A stretch of DNA of 64,000 nt from Gracilimonas sp040117685 (GTDB lineage Bacteria; Bacteroidota; Rhodothermia; Balneolales; Balneolaceae). Both the position numbers and the translations under genes were made by a program. Positions 1 through 9,180 of this stretch are shown here, one piece after another. The stretch is taken from assembly GCF_040117685.2 (NCBI RefSeq), contig NZ_JBEDYP020000011.1:62001-126000 (forward strand). The letters run 5' to 3'. A model generated the notes under the pieces. It saw nothing but the letters and a program-made list of their open reading frames with translations. It was not told the origin of the DNA and searched no databases. Position 1 is the stretch's first letter, and the number at the start of each line of letters is the position of its first letter.

Positions 1-895
1 TCTCCGGCTTGAAGGTATCCGTACTGCAGCCACCATGGGTAGTGCCCGCAAACCGTTAGTTTCTCATCGAGCTCTTTTGGCGGGTTTGCTGAACATCTCT
101 GGCCACAATATTCGCATCAATGGTTTCATCCCACATTCCCAACGCGAGGAATATATGAGAGGTCATATGTTGGGCATGAGCTGCAGCCGGTGCAATTTCG
201 GAATACGCTTTGGCCATCGGCAAACCAAGTGGGGCATGGATGGGATCGTCAAAAGAATGAATCAGATAATGCGCGGCACCGGGATGTTCTTCATTGGCAT
301 TCCATACCTCAAACAATTCAGCTGCAGCTTCCATATAAATGGCAAAATCGCGACCCTCATGAGCAGTACCGAGAATTGACAACCCATAGAATGCTGTTAT
401 TTCATGATCGCCCGGATATTTTTCATGAAGCTCCCCCATAAACTCCATATATAGATCATCCCTTTCTTCTTTAGAGAGGCTTTTTGCTTCCTCAGTGTTG
501 CCGTAAAGCACTTCCAGCGACATTAGCAGATCTTTTTCTTTTTGGGTTGAGGCTTTTTTCTGTCGCTCTTCAACGGTTTCACCAAGTTTACTCAAAATAG
601 CCATGGCTGCTACCCGATCTTGTTGCATCCATATAGGGTGATTATGAGACTTAGCTTCTCCGTAATAAGCCATCACAAAGTTCTGGTCTTTTTCCTGGGC
701 GCGCCTGAAAGCACGAGCGGCATCCTCATACTCAAAATTATGCAGAAACTTTACGCCCTCAACAAAATCAGCCTGAGCTACTTCAGCTCCGGAATTCGGA
801 AAATTGATTTTACCCAACAACTTATTTTGGGCCTTCGCCTCAAACGAAATAAATAAGAGCGGAATTAGCAGAAATAGAGAAAAGTGGCTTTTCAT
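1..895 (-). pseudogene. Secreted TPR-like protein, frameshifted and cut by the window edge
   Basis: The protein begins with a signal peptide (hydrophobic residues about 5-17, cleavage near AKAQ) and continues with helical repeats of the tetratricopeptide type, including the EDAARAFRRAQEKD segment. The ATG at 895 is preferred over the TTG at 928 because it opens directly into the signal peptide. The frame stops at 56-58 after RQKSSMRN. If one base is added in the run of four T at 75-78, the reading continues as RQKELDEKLTVCGHYPWWLQYG and leaves the window, which looks like natural protein. The break is therefore a one-base loss in a homopolymer, either a sequencing error or a real inactivation. 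The function of the family is unknown. A paired operator lies about 57 bases upstream of the start. Confidence 0.75.
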
Positions 896-951
896 GGTCT
901 TAATATTTGGTGGACTACTATTGGACAATTCATAAATATGGTTTGCTTAGA

Positions 952-1017
952 TAACTTTTCCAAAGTTAAATAAGTAGCCTTGAACTACATCTATTCCTTA
1001 TAACTTTGGAAAAGTTA
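952..1017. promoter_or_regulatory. Paired 17-bp operator upstream of the TPR gene
   Basis: Two 17-bp sites of the form TAACTTT-NNN-AAAGTTA lie at 952-968 and 1001-1017. Each is a dyad, and the two are exact reverse complements of each other. Their starts are 49 bp apart, close to five helical turns. The same arrangement recurs at 7242-7309 with an unrelated sequence between the arms, so the arms rather than the spacer appear conserved. This is the pattern of a dimeric repressor bound twice, possibly looping. A long stem-loop RNA is the alternative, but there is no T-tract. Confidence 0.6.
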
Positions 1018-1025
1018 GAAACGGT

Positions 1026-2453
1026 TTATTCCGTCTGAACTTCCCCCACTTCCAATAGATTTCCTTTAATCATTATGTGAGTTAATGAACGCATATTGGA
1101 TATATCATCGCCCGGGTTTTTTTCCAGTAAAATCAGGTTAGCCAGCTTCCCGGATTCAAGCGTTCCAAAGTCATCCCCGCGACGCATAGACTCTGCCCCG
1201 TTTTTGGTGGCCATCACAATTAAATCTTTAGCTGGAATGCCGGCGCGTTGCATATACTCCATTTCAGCAAAAATAGAAATTCCATGTAATGTCCCGGGAT
1301 TTCCGGCATCGGTGCCTACTACAATGGGAATACCGGCATCATACGCTTTTTTCAAATTGGTCAAAAGTATGTCCCTGGTCATATCGGTTTCAGGATTAAA
1401 ATCCTTGAGCCTGTTCTTCATATTCTCCGATAGCCGCGGATGATCTTTAAACTGAGCTGCTGTATTTATAAGCTGCATGGTTTTTGAATCTACGCAACCG
1501 TTTGGATCGGTAACCGGAATAGGAGCAATATCGGAAGCAGCTCTATAGGCAAGCATATAACCAGCACTCACAATCAGCGTGGGATTGTAATAGGTGCCAT
1601 TTTCTTTGGCCAACTCAATAAACTCATCATCAATTTCCGTGTTCTGCACACTGTGAACCAAAAGTTTCGTGCCATTACGGAGTGCTGCTTTGGCCTGATC
1701 CAGCGTTGTGGCATGAGAGATCATTTGATTGCCTTGTCGGCGAATTTCTTCAGCTGTAGCCTCAACCCGATTCATATACTCATCGCTGTCTTCATCAAAA
1801 GTCCAGAACTTGATGCCAGTACTACCCAAAGCCGACAGATACTGCACCGTCTTCACTCCCGTCTCTTCCGAATCGAGGGTTACCAACACTTTGTCTGATG
1901 GCAGATCAAAAGGAGCTCCCGGAACCGGGGTAATCAGCGGACCGGCTGCCGCTACATGAGGAGCTTTAGGATTGTTTTCGGCTTGCTCCTGGAAATCAAT
2001 CGACCAGCTCATTCCACCCACATCATACACTGCAGTAATCCCCGAACAGAGATATGAATTGTAATATCGCTGCGGGTTTTGCTTCTGATAGGCAGCTACT
2101 TCTGCAAACGGATATGTGTTGGTAATGTCCATCGCATCGGGCCGGCTGTCAAAAAAACCGGTTTGAAAGAAATGCATGTGAGCATCTACAAGTCCGGGCG
2201 TGATGTATTTCCCTTCCGCATTTATTACTTCAGCACCCATGGGAACAGAACATTCCCCATCTCTGCCCACACAGTCAATTTCACCCGAACGGATCACCAC
2301 CATACTGTTTTCTATAGCTTCAGCGCCGGTTCCGTCAAATAAAGTAGCTCCTGAAATTACCGTCACTTTTTTAGCGGGATCTGATTCAGTGCAGGCGGTT
2401 AAACTCATAGTTGCAGTTATCAGTACCATGCACATCCATTTAGTGTATTTCAT
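1026..2453 (-). CDS. Lipoprotein amidohydrolase (imidazolonepropionase-like / Xaa-Pro dipeptidase-like)
   Basis: This 475-residue protein has a lipoprotein signal with lipobox LTAC (Cys21), so it is probably anchored facing the periplasm. The metal-dependent hydrolase fold is shown by the HxH motif of VDAHMHF (His92, His94), later histidines in ISHATT and LVHSV, and the metal-binding Asp of VVGTDAGNP near residue 381. A GIKFW segment offers a candidate bridging Lys. The C-terminal GKLANLILLEKNP is typical of the composite amidohydrolase family whose members cleave cyclic amides or dipeptides. The substrate cannot be read from the sequence. It is not HutI, because that enzyme is cytoplasmic and this one carries a lipobox. 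Confidence 0.85.
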   Translation of the reverse strand: MKYTKWMCMVLITATMSLTACTESDPAKKVTVISGATLFDGTGAEAIENSMVVIRSGEIDCVGRDGECSVPMGAEVINAEGKYITPGLVDAHMHFFQTGFFDSRPDAMDITNTYPFAEVAAYQKQNPQRYYNSYLCSGITAVYDVGGMSWSIDFQEQAENNPKAPHVAAAGPLITPVPGAPFDLPSDKVLVTLDSEETGVKTVQYLSALGSTGIKFWTFDEDSDEYMNRVEATAEEIRRQGNQMISHATTLDQAKAALRNGTKLLVHSVQNTEIDDEFIELAKENGTYYNPTLIVSAGYMLAYRAASDIAPIPVTDPNGCVDSKTMQLINTAAQFKDHPRLSENMKNRLKDFNPETDMTRDILLTNLKKAYDAGIPIVVGTDAGNPGTLHGISIFAEMEYMQRAGIPAKDLIVMATKNGAESMRRGDDFGTLESGKLANLILLEKNPGDDISNMRSLTHIMIKGNLLEVGEVQTE

Positions 2454-2599
2454 GTGGTCTCCAAATTTGATCTTTAATCGGATTTAAGAATTTCATATCA
2501 GCTTTACAAATTGTACTCGTTTTTCATCTAAGTCTTTAGATGAGTAGGCTTATTAACTATATTCCGCCAACTCGATCAATCACAATCAGGAGGAAACCA

Positions 2600-4645
2600 A
2601 TGACTCGTTCTTCATTCCGAAAATCAAGCTATCTAATGGCGCTTGTTCTGGGGTTTACCGTTGGGTTCATGCAGCTTGGACTTGCGCAAAACGGCCTCAC
2701 CCCAACGCAAGTTGCAAAAATTAAGAATGTCGGCTCTGTTTACTTATCTGCCGATGGCAACACCGCTGCCTATACGCTTACCGTTCCCGCCGACCCCGTG
2801 AAGGAAAATGCCCTGCCCGGCACGCATCTGTACATGATGGATGTATCAACCGGGGAAACCTCTCCACTTATTACGGAAATGAGCGTGAGTGGTATTGCCT
2901 TCAGGCCGGGAACCAATAACATTACCTACCTGGCTAAAAAGGAAGAAGATGAAACCACATCATTATATGAATTGGATACCAAATCCGGCGAATCAGAAAA
3001 ACTATATGCTTTTGAACGAAATATTTCCGGGTATAGCTGGGCTGATGATGGCAATCATATTGTATTAAGATCTGCAGAGCCAAAAGAAGAAAGTGATTCA
3101 CCGCTTCCTTACAGTCCGGAGATTTATGAAGAGAATTTGACCCATACCTGGGCCTATATCCAGAATATTGCCAAGGATGGCCATACCCCACACCGAATTC
3201 CTGTAGAAGGTTCTGTTTATGATGCCATGTGGAGCCCGGATCAACAAAAACTTGCCGTGGCCGTGGCCCCAACTCCATTGGTTGATGACTTCTACATGAG
3301 TCAAAAAATTGTAATCATAGATCATAAAACTCGCGACGTGATCGCTGAAGTTGATCATGAAGGAAAACTCGGGCAGATTACCTGGAGTCCGGACAGCAAG
3401 AAATTAGCTATGATCGCAGCGGCCACCATCAACGACCCTATAGCAGGTCGCTTAAAGATTGCTGATGCTTCAACCGGTAAATCCACTTTACTTAAAGAAG
3501 ATTTCAACGGTAGTTTTGAGCAGATTGAATGGGCTAACGCCAACACCATTCACTACCTCGCCAGTAAAGGGGTTTGGTCAGAATTTGGCAGTATCAAGAG
3601 TGATGGCAGCCAGATGAAAGCGATTGTACCTACCGGCGGAGCTATTCTGAATTCATTTGCCCATGCCGGAAACGGAACCCATGTTTTCAATGCCAATACT
3701 CCTGATCATCCCGGCGAATTATACGTGATGAAAAAAAGTGATAAACAGCCTAAAAGAGTAACCAACAGCAACCCGTGGCTCGATGGTGTTTCAAAAGGAA
3801 AACAGGAAACTGTTTCATACACTACCAAAGATGGCATGGAAGTGGAAGGGATTGTTATATATCCGCTGGGCTATGAAGAAGGCATGCGTTACCCAACCAT
3901 CACAGTGGTACACGGCGGACCTGAAGCCCACTACGATAACGGGTGGCTAACCTCTTACTCCATGGCCGGACAAATGGGCGCTGCAGAAGGATTTGTTGTT
4001 TTCTATCCAAACTACCGCGGAAGTACAGGACGCGGAGTTGAATACGCCATGAGCAGTCAGGGTGATTTAGCCGGTGCTGAATTTGACGATATCGTGGAAG
4101 GAGTTGACTATCTGATTGCTGAAGGTGTAGCCGATGAAGCTAAAGTCGGTGTAACCGGGGGTTCCTATGGCGGGTACGCTACGGCCTGGATGAGTACCAA
4201 ATACAGCGACCGCTTTGCAGCCGGGGTGATGTTTGTCGGGATCAGCAACAACCTGTCTAAATGGGGAACCAGTGACATTCCAGAAGAGCTGTATTATGTG
4301 CATGCCCGAAAGCGAATCTGGGAGGATTATATGGGATACCTGGAGCGCAGCCCTATCTACCATGTGGACAATGCAAAAACCCCGCTTCTGATTATGCACG
4401 GGAAAGAAGATACAAGGGTTGACCCTGGACAGAGTTACGAACTCTACCGTCATATCAAAACGCGTACTGATACTCCTGTTCGCCTGGTGCTTTATCCCGG
4501 TGAAGGACATGGAAACCGGCACGCAACGGCCCGCTTTGATTATAACCTGCGGATGATGCGATGGTTCACCGAGTACCTGAAAGGGGATGAAAACCAACGC
4601 CCTGATACCGAACTGGAAATGGAGGAAATGACGATCGAGAATTAA
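2600..4645 (+). CDS. Secreted S9 family prolyl oligopeptidase / acylaminoacyl peptidase
   Basis: The ATG at 2600 has a perfect AGGAGG eight bases upstream and opens into a signal peptide ending near LAQN, so it is chosen over the ATG at 2540. The 681-residue protein has an N-terminal seven-bladed propeller (about residues 30-390, with PD40-type blades such as ITWSPDSKKLAM) and a C-terminal alpha/beta hydrolase. The nucleophile is in GGSYGGY (Ser about 522), the acid in HGKEDTRVD (about 603) and the His in GEGHGN (about 636). Such enzymes trim short peptides in the periplasm, which fits the POT peptide transporter and hutH nearby. Confidence 0.92.
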   Translation: MTRSSFRKSSYLMALVLGFTVGFMQLGLAQNGLTPTQVAKIKNVGSVYLSADGNTAAYTLTVPADPVKENALPGTHLYMMDVSTGETSPLITEMSVSGIAFRPGTNNITYLAKKEEDETTSLYELDTKSGESEKLYAFERNISGYSWADDGNHIVLRSAEPKEESDSPLPYSPEIYEENLTHTWAYIQNIAKDGHTPHRIPVEGSVYDAMWSPDQQKLAVAVAPTPLVDDFYMSQKIVIIDHKTRDVIAEVDHEGKLGQITWSPDSKKLAMIAAATINDPIAGRLKIADASTGKSTLLKEDFNGSFEQIEWANANTIHYLASKGVWSEFGSIKSDGSQMKAIVPTGGAILNSFAHAGNGTHVFNANTPDHPGELYVMKKSDKQPKRVTNSNPWLDGVSKGKQETVSYTTKDGMEVEGIVIYPLGYEEGMRYPTITVVHGGPEAHYDNGWLTSYSMAGQMGAAEGFVVFYPNYRGSTGRGVEYAMSSQGDLAGAEFDDIVEGVDYLIAEGVADEAKVGVTGGSYGGYATAWMSTKYSDRFAAGVMFVGISNNLSKWGTSDIPEELYYVHARKRIWEDYMGYLERSPIYHVDNAKTPLLIMHGKEDTRVDPGQSYELYRHIKTRTDTPVRLVLYPGEGHGNRHATARFDYNLRMMRWFTEYLKGDENQRPDTELEMEEMTIEN

Positions 4646-4671
4646 TTCTCAGTTGTACCTTTCGAAATCAC

Positions 4672-4710
4672 AAAAGGCTTTTTGCAGAAATGCGTAAGCC
4701 TTTTCTTTTT
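4672..4710 (+). terminator. Intrinsic terminator after the S9 peptidase
   Basis: A 9-bp stem (AAAAGGCTT at 4672-4680 with AAGCCTTTT at 4696-4704) is followed by a T-rich tract. It ends the peptidase transcript 27 bases after the stop codon. Confidence 0.8.
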
Positions 4711-4745
4711 TTAGCAATATTCAGTTATTCTGAACACTGATCCTT

Positions 4746-5177
4746 ATGGCGAACCAAAACAAAAAACCACCAAAAGCATTTTCATGGATTTTTATGGGAA
4801 CAGGAATTAGCATAATTCTGATTTCCATGGAAGTAATTGTTGTTGATGACGCTGCTGTAAATGCTCCATTGTGGGTTATAGGTATTTGCGGAGCGATATT
4901 TTTTCTTGCCGGTTTACTCATATTCTTAGGGGAGAAGTCGAAGTACAACAACCTGCTTGCAGTGTTTTTGGTAGCAGGTATGGGAGCCGTTGGCAGCTGG
5001 GTGGCTTTATTTGGAACCGATTCTAGTTTTTCAGGAGGAATCCCGTTTCTTAGCCCGGAGTTTAACATCTCCCTGGCGCGTCTTTTGTTCGGCTTTGGAG
5101 GATTAATCTGTTTTCTGATTGCCGGCTACGCTTTTAAACAACAAATTACCCGAAAAGAGAAATCAGAGCAAAATTGA
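4746..5177 (+). CDS. Small four-helix membrane protein, unknown function
   Basis: The 143-residue protein has hydrophobic stretches near residues 13-32, 40-62, 72-88 and 113-128 and a charged C-terminus (ITRKEKSEQN). No family motif is recognised. It is convergent with the DUF456 gene downstream and follows the terminator of the S9 peptidase, so it is probably transcribed on its own. The ATG at 4746 is the only sensible start. Confidence 0.7.
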   Translation: MANQNKKPPKAFSWIFMGTGISIILISMEVIVVDDAAVNAPLWVIGICGAIFFLAGLLIFLGEKSKYNNLLAVFLVAGMGAVGSWVALFGTDSSFSGGIPFLSPEFNISLARLLFGFGGLICFLIAGYAFKQQITRKEKSEQN

Positions 5178-5203
5178 GCTAGCGACTTTGAGCCTTCCCT
5201 TGC

Positions 5204-5680
5204 TTAAATCGACATATTCGCAAAATAATGATACGCCATTACGCCCGCAGCCATCACTTTTAATCCTGTAGCTGCCATAAACCCGACAAAAGAACCTAAA
5301 GCCGATTTGAAGGCTTTATCGGATTTATTCCCGGCAATAAGTTCTCCCAGAAAAGCACCAACCAGCGGTCCCAAAACAAAACCAATGGGCGGAAAGAACA
5401 GCCCGACTACCAGACCTACCACAGAGCCTGTAACTCCATAGGGTGAACCTCCAAATTTTTTGGTTGCCCATGCCGGAATCACATTATCCAGCACAAACCC
5501 TACTACGATAACAATCACCGCCCATACCAATAAAAATGTGAGCGAAAACGGGGCATATAAAAACTGCAGAATCAGCAATCCCACATAACTGAATGGGAGT
5601 CCGGGCACAACCGGCAGAAAGGCTCCGGCTAAACCAATTAACATTAATAATGCACCGATAATAAGTATGATAAGTTCCAT
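5204..5680 (-). CDS. DUF456 family membrane protein
   Basis: The 158-residue protein is almost entirely hydrophobic, with glycine-rich membrane segments. The N-terminal LIGLAGAFLPVVPGLPFSY and the central GSVVGLVVGLFFPPIGFVLG are characteristic of DUF456 proteins, and the length matches the family. The biochemical role of the family is unknown. It lies 34 bases downstream of hutH on the same strand and may be co-transcribed with it. Confidence 0.85.
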   Translation of the reverse strand: MELIILIIGALLMLIGLAGAFLPVVPGLPFSYVGLLILQFLYAPFSLTFLLVWAVIVIVVGFVLDNVIPAWATKKFGGSPYGVTGSVVGLVVGLFFPPIGFVLGPLVGAFLGELIAGNKSDKAFKSALGSFVGFMAATGLKVMAAGVMAYHYFANMSI

Positions 5681-5714
5681 GAATGCTACACGATTTTAGC
5701 GCTTTTATGTTTCA

Positions 5715-7202
5715 TCACTCCAAATCAAGTGGGCCTAACAGGTCAGGTTGCATAAGCAGTTGCACTGCTTCGTTAATCTCATCCTTAAAAAAGTGATCTT
5801 CCTGGGCATGCGGAATCTGTTCGCGGATAAATTTATGTGCATGATCCACGCCTTCTCCCGGTTTCAGTGGTTTTCGGAAGTCAAGTGCTTGCGATGCCGT
5901 AAATAACTCGATAGCCAGCACCTGTTCTACATTTTTAAATACATTCAGCAGCTTCAACGCTCCGATACTCCCCATACTTACATGGTCTTCCTGCCCGAGG
6001 CTGGTTGGGATAGAATCAACTGAAGAAGGATGACAAAGTACCTTATTTTCTGAAACCAAAGCCGCTGCTGTGTACTGAGGAATCATAAACCCGGAGTTAA
6101 TTCCTGTTTCTTCCATGAGCAATGTAGGCAACCCATCATGGCCTTCAAGCATCAGGTAGGTCCGTCGCTCCGAAATACTAGCCAGTTCCGCCAGCGCTAT
6201 AGCGGCATAATCCAGAACCAACGCCAATGGTTGACCATGAAAATTGCCGCCGCTTATGATATCTCCATTCTGAAACACCAGCGGATTGTCCGTCACTGAA
6301 TTTATTTCGGTTTGAACCGTGGAGATGCAGTGCGCGATAGCATCCCGGCTGGCTCCATGCACCTGCGGGATGCACCGAAGGGAATACGGATCCTGCACCT
6401 TACCACAGTTCCTATGCGACTCTAAAATCTCACTGTTTTGAAGAAGGCGACGAACATTCCCCGCAACGGTTTGCTGTCCGTTGTGGGGGCGGATTTTATG
6501 AATACGCTCATCAAAAGGTTTAATACTACCCTGAAGTGCTTCCAGGCTCATAGCTCCCAATAAGTCTGCACTTTTTAGCAAGCGGAGAGATTTTTCCAGC
6601 ACAAAAGCACCATAAGCGCTCATTAACTGTGTTCCATTTATTAAGGATAGTCCATCTTTGGGCTGAAGTTCGATCGGAGACAGATTGTGTTTTTCAAGCA
6701 CTTTATCGGCCGGAATGGTATTGGTACCATCCTCATTCCAAAAAGAACCAAAACCCAACAGAGGCAGCGACATATGTGCAAGCGGTGCTAAATCACCCGA
6801 TGCTCCTACACTCCCTTTTTCAGGGATAACCGGAATCAAGTCATGATCAACGAAAAACATGAGTCGATCAAAAGTCGCTTTTGATATTCCGGAAAAACCA
6901 ATACCCAGCGCATGAATTTTAAGTTGCAGCATTAGCCTTGAAATTTCTTTGGGAATCAGGTCACCGGTGCCCACCGCATGCGATAAAATTAAGTTTCGTT
7001 GCAGCTGCTTGAGTTGGTTTTCCCCAATACGTTTAGACGCAAGAATGCCAAAACCGGTATTGATCCCATAAAAGGCTTCATCTTTGGTAAGGGCATCATC
7101 CACCACTGCCCGTGCATCCAGTATGGGAGAAGGATCCTTCTTCAGCTGATTTAAAGACCGTTCAATATCCTTGTATAAGCTGCTGATCTGAATTTTATGC
7201 AT
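5715..7202 (-). CDS. hutH: Histidine ammonia-lyase
   Basis: HutH removes ammonia from L-histidine to give urocanate, the first step of histidine breakdown. The protein of about 495 residues has the usual length. It carries GSVGASGDLAPLAH (Ala-Ser-Gly about 134-136), which cyclises to the MIO electrophile, and later the typical TDNPLVF and GNFHGQP segments. The ATG at 7202 is preferred because AAAGGAAAC precedes it and the MHKIQISSLY start fits the family. A start at 7253 would add 17 low-complexity residues and run into an operator. No hutU or hutI is seen in the window. A paired operator sits about 40 bases upstream. Confidence 0.95.
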   Translation of the reverse strand: MHKIQISSLYKDIERSLNQLKKDPSPILDARAVVDDALTKDEAFYGINTGFGILASKRIGENQLKQLQRNLILSHAVGTGDLIPKEISRLMLQLKIHALGIGFSGISKATFDRLMFFVDHDLIPVIPEKGSVGASGDLAPLAHMSLPLLGFGSFWNEDGTNTIPADKVLEKHNLSPIELQPKDGLSLINGTQLMSAYGAFVLEKSLRLLKSADLLGAMSLEALQGSIKPFDERIHKIRPHNGQQTVAGNVRRLLQNSEILESHRNCGKVQDPYSLRCIPQVHGASRDAIAHCISTVQTEINSVTDNPLVFQNGDIISGGNFHGQPLALVLDYAAIALAELASISERRTYLMLEGHDGLPTLLMEETGINSGFMIPQYTAAALVSENKVLCHPSSVDSIPTSLGQEDHVSMGSIGALKLLNVFKNVEQVLAIELFTASQALDFRKPLKPGEGVDHAHKFIREQIPHAQEDHFFKDEINEAVQLLMQPDLLGPLDLE

Positions 7203-7241
7203 GTTTCCTTTTTTAGATTCCTTTTTTCCTTTTCCTGATCG

Positions 7242-7309
7242 TAACTTTTCCAAAGTTAGATAGGGAGTATGTTTGGAGTTTCGTTTCCTTAATAACTTTG
7301 GAAAAGTTA
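7242..7309. promoter_or_regulatory. Paired 17-bp operator in the hutH / POT transporter divergent region
   Basis: TAACTTT-NNN-AAAGTTA dyads lie at 7242-7258 and 7293-7309 as inverted copies, with starts 51 bp apart. The arms are identical to those at 952-1017, while the spacer differs. A TATGTTTG at 7268-7275, matching the Bacteroidota TAnnTTTG box, lies between the arms on the plus strand. The site could control hutH, the transporter or both. Confidence 0.6.
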
Positions 7310-7439
7310 AGAGATAATTCTTAACCCAAAGTCGTTAGATATCACATTGAATTCAATCCATTCTTGCAACCGAGTAGCTCTTTAGGTATCATCACGCACT
7401 TTATGCAATTACTAAACCCTTAACCAATCTTTATAAACT

Positions 7440-9119
7440 ATGGCAAACGGGAACCCTGCCACCACCAACGACTTTTTTGGACATCCGCGTGGCTTATCGA
7501 CATTGTTTTTTACTGAATTATGGGAGCGCTTCAGTTACTATGGAATGCGTGCCCTTCTGGTACTTTTTATGACGGCCGAAGCCGTTGGAGGGAACCCCGG
7601 ACTTGGATTCAGTGTAGGTGAAGCTGCCGCTATTTATGGTATCTACACCTTTTTCGTTTACGTACTTTCTCTTCCGGGCGGCTGGGTAGCTGATAATATC
7701 TGGGGACAGAAAAAAGCCGTTTTTGTAGGTGGATGTATCATAGCAGCCGGTCACTTTAGTATGGCAGTGCCCACCACGACCTTTTTCTTTATCGGACTGG
7801 CACTGATTGTTGTAGGAACCGGGCTTCTGAAGCCGAATGTTAGTTCTATGGTCGGCGATTTATATCCCGAAGGCGGAGCGCGACGTGATGCCGGATTCTC
7901 CATCTTCTATATGGGAATCAACTTTGGTGCAATATTAGGCCCCCTGCTTTGCGGACTTTTAGGCGAAGGCTATAACTGGCACTACGGATTTTCTCTGGCC
8001 GGTTTTGGAATGTTATTGGGACTGGTCTCCTATAAGGTAGGTGATAAATACCTGGAAGGCGCCGGCGACCTTGATGAAAGCTTTACTGATGAGCAGATTA
8101 AGAAACGCAGTAAGCTCTTTTATGGAATTTCTTCTTTTCTGGCAGCTGCAGTTGTAATCTTTGGATTCCTGCAAAGTTCAGGCGCCATCAATGTAGCCCT
8201 TGAAGCCCTTGCTCAGAACCTGGGTATCGTAGCGGTAATCATTACGCTTATTTTCTTTATCTACATCATTTTCTTTGGCGGGCATACCCAACAGGAAAAG
8301 AAAAGATTGGGCGTTATTTTCTGGTTGTTTATTCTGGCTGCGTTGTTCTGGAGTGGTTTCGAGCAGGCGGGTTCTTCCCTTAACCTTTTTGCGGCCGATT
8401 TAACTGATCGTGCTGCCGGCCCGAGTGAATTTCTGGGTGGAATGGGAGCTCTTATACTTACGCTCGTTCTGGCCATCCCTATAGGTTGGTATGCTTTCAG
8501 AACTTTTAAACGGGAAGACCTTTGGGTAATGGCAAAAGTAGCCGTTGCTGTTTCCGGTGTTGGCTTGCTTGCCTTTTTCTACTGGTTATTTACACAAATC
8601 GGAAATGGATGGATTATCCCGGCAAGTACTTTGCAGCTGATTAACCCTACATTCATTGTAATTTTTGCACCTATTTTCGGGATGCTCTGGACCTGGCTGG
8701 CTTCCAGAAATGCCAACCCTTCCATTCCGGTTAAATTCGGATTGGGTTTGTTAGGCCTTGCTGCCGGTTTCTTTGTGCTTTCATGGGGATCTGCTAATGC
8801 TTCATCTACAAGTCTTGTATCTCCTGCGTGGTTAATTGTAACTTACTTCCTGCATACCGTTGGTGAGCTTTGTCTGTCGCCGGTTGGACTTTCTTCCATG
8901 ACTAAACTGGCCCCTAAAAACCGTGTATCTCAAATGATGGGAATCTGGTTTGTGGCTACCGCTCTTGGCAACCTGATGGCCGGACTTGTCGCAGGACAGC
9001 TTGAGAACCTGGCTCCATCCGGGCTGTTCCAGATGGTGGCACTGATTGTAGGTGGGGGTGGTATCGTCGCTCTGCTTGCTGCTCCACCGGTTCGAAAACT
9101 GATGGGAGATATTGAATAG
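7440..9119 (+). CDS. Proton-dependent oligopeptide transporter (POT/PTR2 family)
   Basis: This inner-membrane symporter imports di- and tripeptides with protons. The family signature is at the N-terminus: ELWERFSYYGMRALLVLF contains the ExxERFxYYG motif in the first membrane helix. The 559 residues and roughly 12-14 hydrophobic helices fit the family. Later SPVGLSSMTKLAPK and GIWFVATALGNLMAG are typical of the PTR2 C-terminal half. It is divergent from hutH across the paired operator. The ATG at 7440 follows a short A/T-rich leader. Confidence 0.93.
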   Translation: MANGNPATTNDFFGHPRGLSTLFFTELWERFSYYGMRALLVLFMTAEAVGGNPGLGFSVGEAAAIYGIYTFFVYVLSLPGGWVADNIWGQKKAVFVGGCIIAAGHFSMAVPTTTFFFIGLALIVVGTGLLKPNVSSMVGDLYPEGGARRDAGFSIFYMGINFGAILGPLLCGLLGEGYNWHYGFSLAGFGMLLGLVSYKVGDKYLEGAGDLDESFTDEQIKKRSKLFYGISSFLAAAVVIFGFLQSSGAINVALEALAQNLGIVAVIITLIFFIYIIFFGGHTQQEKKRLGVIFWLFILAALFWSGFEQAGSSLNLFAADLTDRAAGPSEFLGGMGALILTLVLAIPIGWYAFRTFKREDLWVMAKVAVAVSGVGLLAFFYWLFTQIGNGWIIPASTLQLINPTFIVIFAPIFGMLWTWLASRNANPSIPVKFGLGLLGLAAGFFVLSWGSANASSTSLVSPAWLIVTYFLHTVGELCLSPVGLSSMTKLAPKNRVSQMMGIWFVATALGNLMAGLVAGQLENLAPSGLFQMVALIVGGGGIVALLAAPPVRKLMGDIE

Positions 9120-9144
9120 AATCTCTGAACATAAGTTCATTCCG

Positions 9145-9180
9145 AAAAGGCTTCTTCAATTGAGGAAGCCTTTTTTGTTT
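9145..9180. terminator. Bidirectional intrinsic terminator between the POT transporter and glpK
   Basis: A 10-bp stem (AAAAGGCTTC at 9145-9154 with GAAGCCTTTT at 9165-9174) has T-tracts in both directions. It closes two convergent genes, and the glpK stop codon touches its right edge. Confidence 0.85.

Noticed and set aside
952..1017. Twin inverted arms as a transcription terminator of the amidohydrolase gene
   Set aside because: A 17-bp stem is possible, but there is no T-tract, and the second locus has the same structure in a divergent promoter region.
4067..4597. 176-codon minus-strand frame inside the S9 peptidase
   Set aside because: Antisense to the catalytic domain with no recognisable domain; the plus-strand gene is unmistakable.
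5204..5680. DUF456 gene as an additional histidine-pathway gene with hutH
   Set aside because: Close spacing only; the family is a general membrane protein with no link to histidine metabolism.
7203..7253. 17-residue N-terminal extension of HutH
   Set aside because: Lys/Gly-rich low-complexity residues not seen in the family; overlaps the operator and ignores the better ribosome site before 7202.
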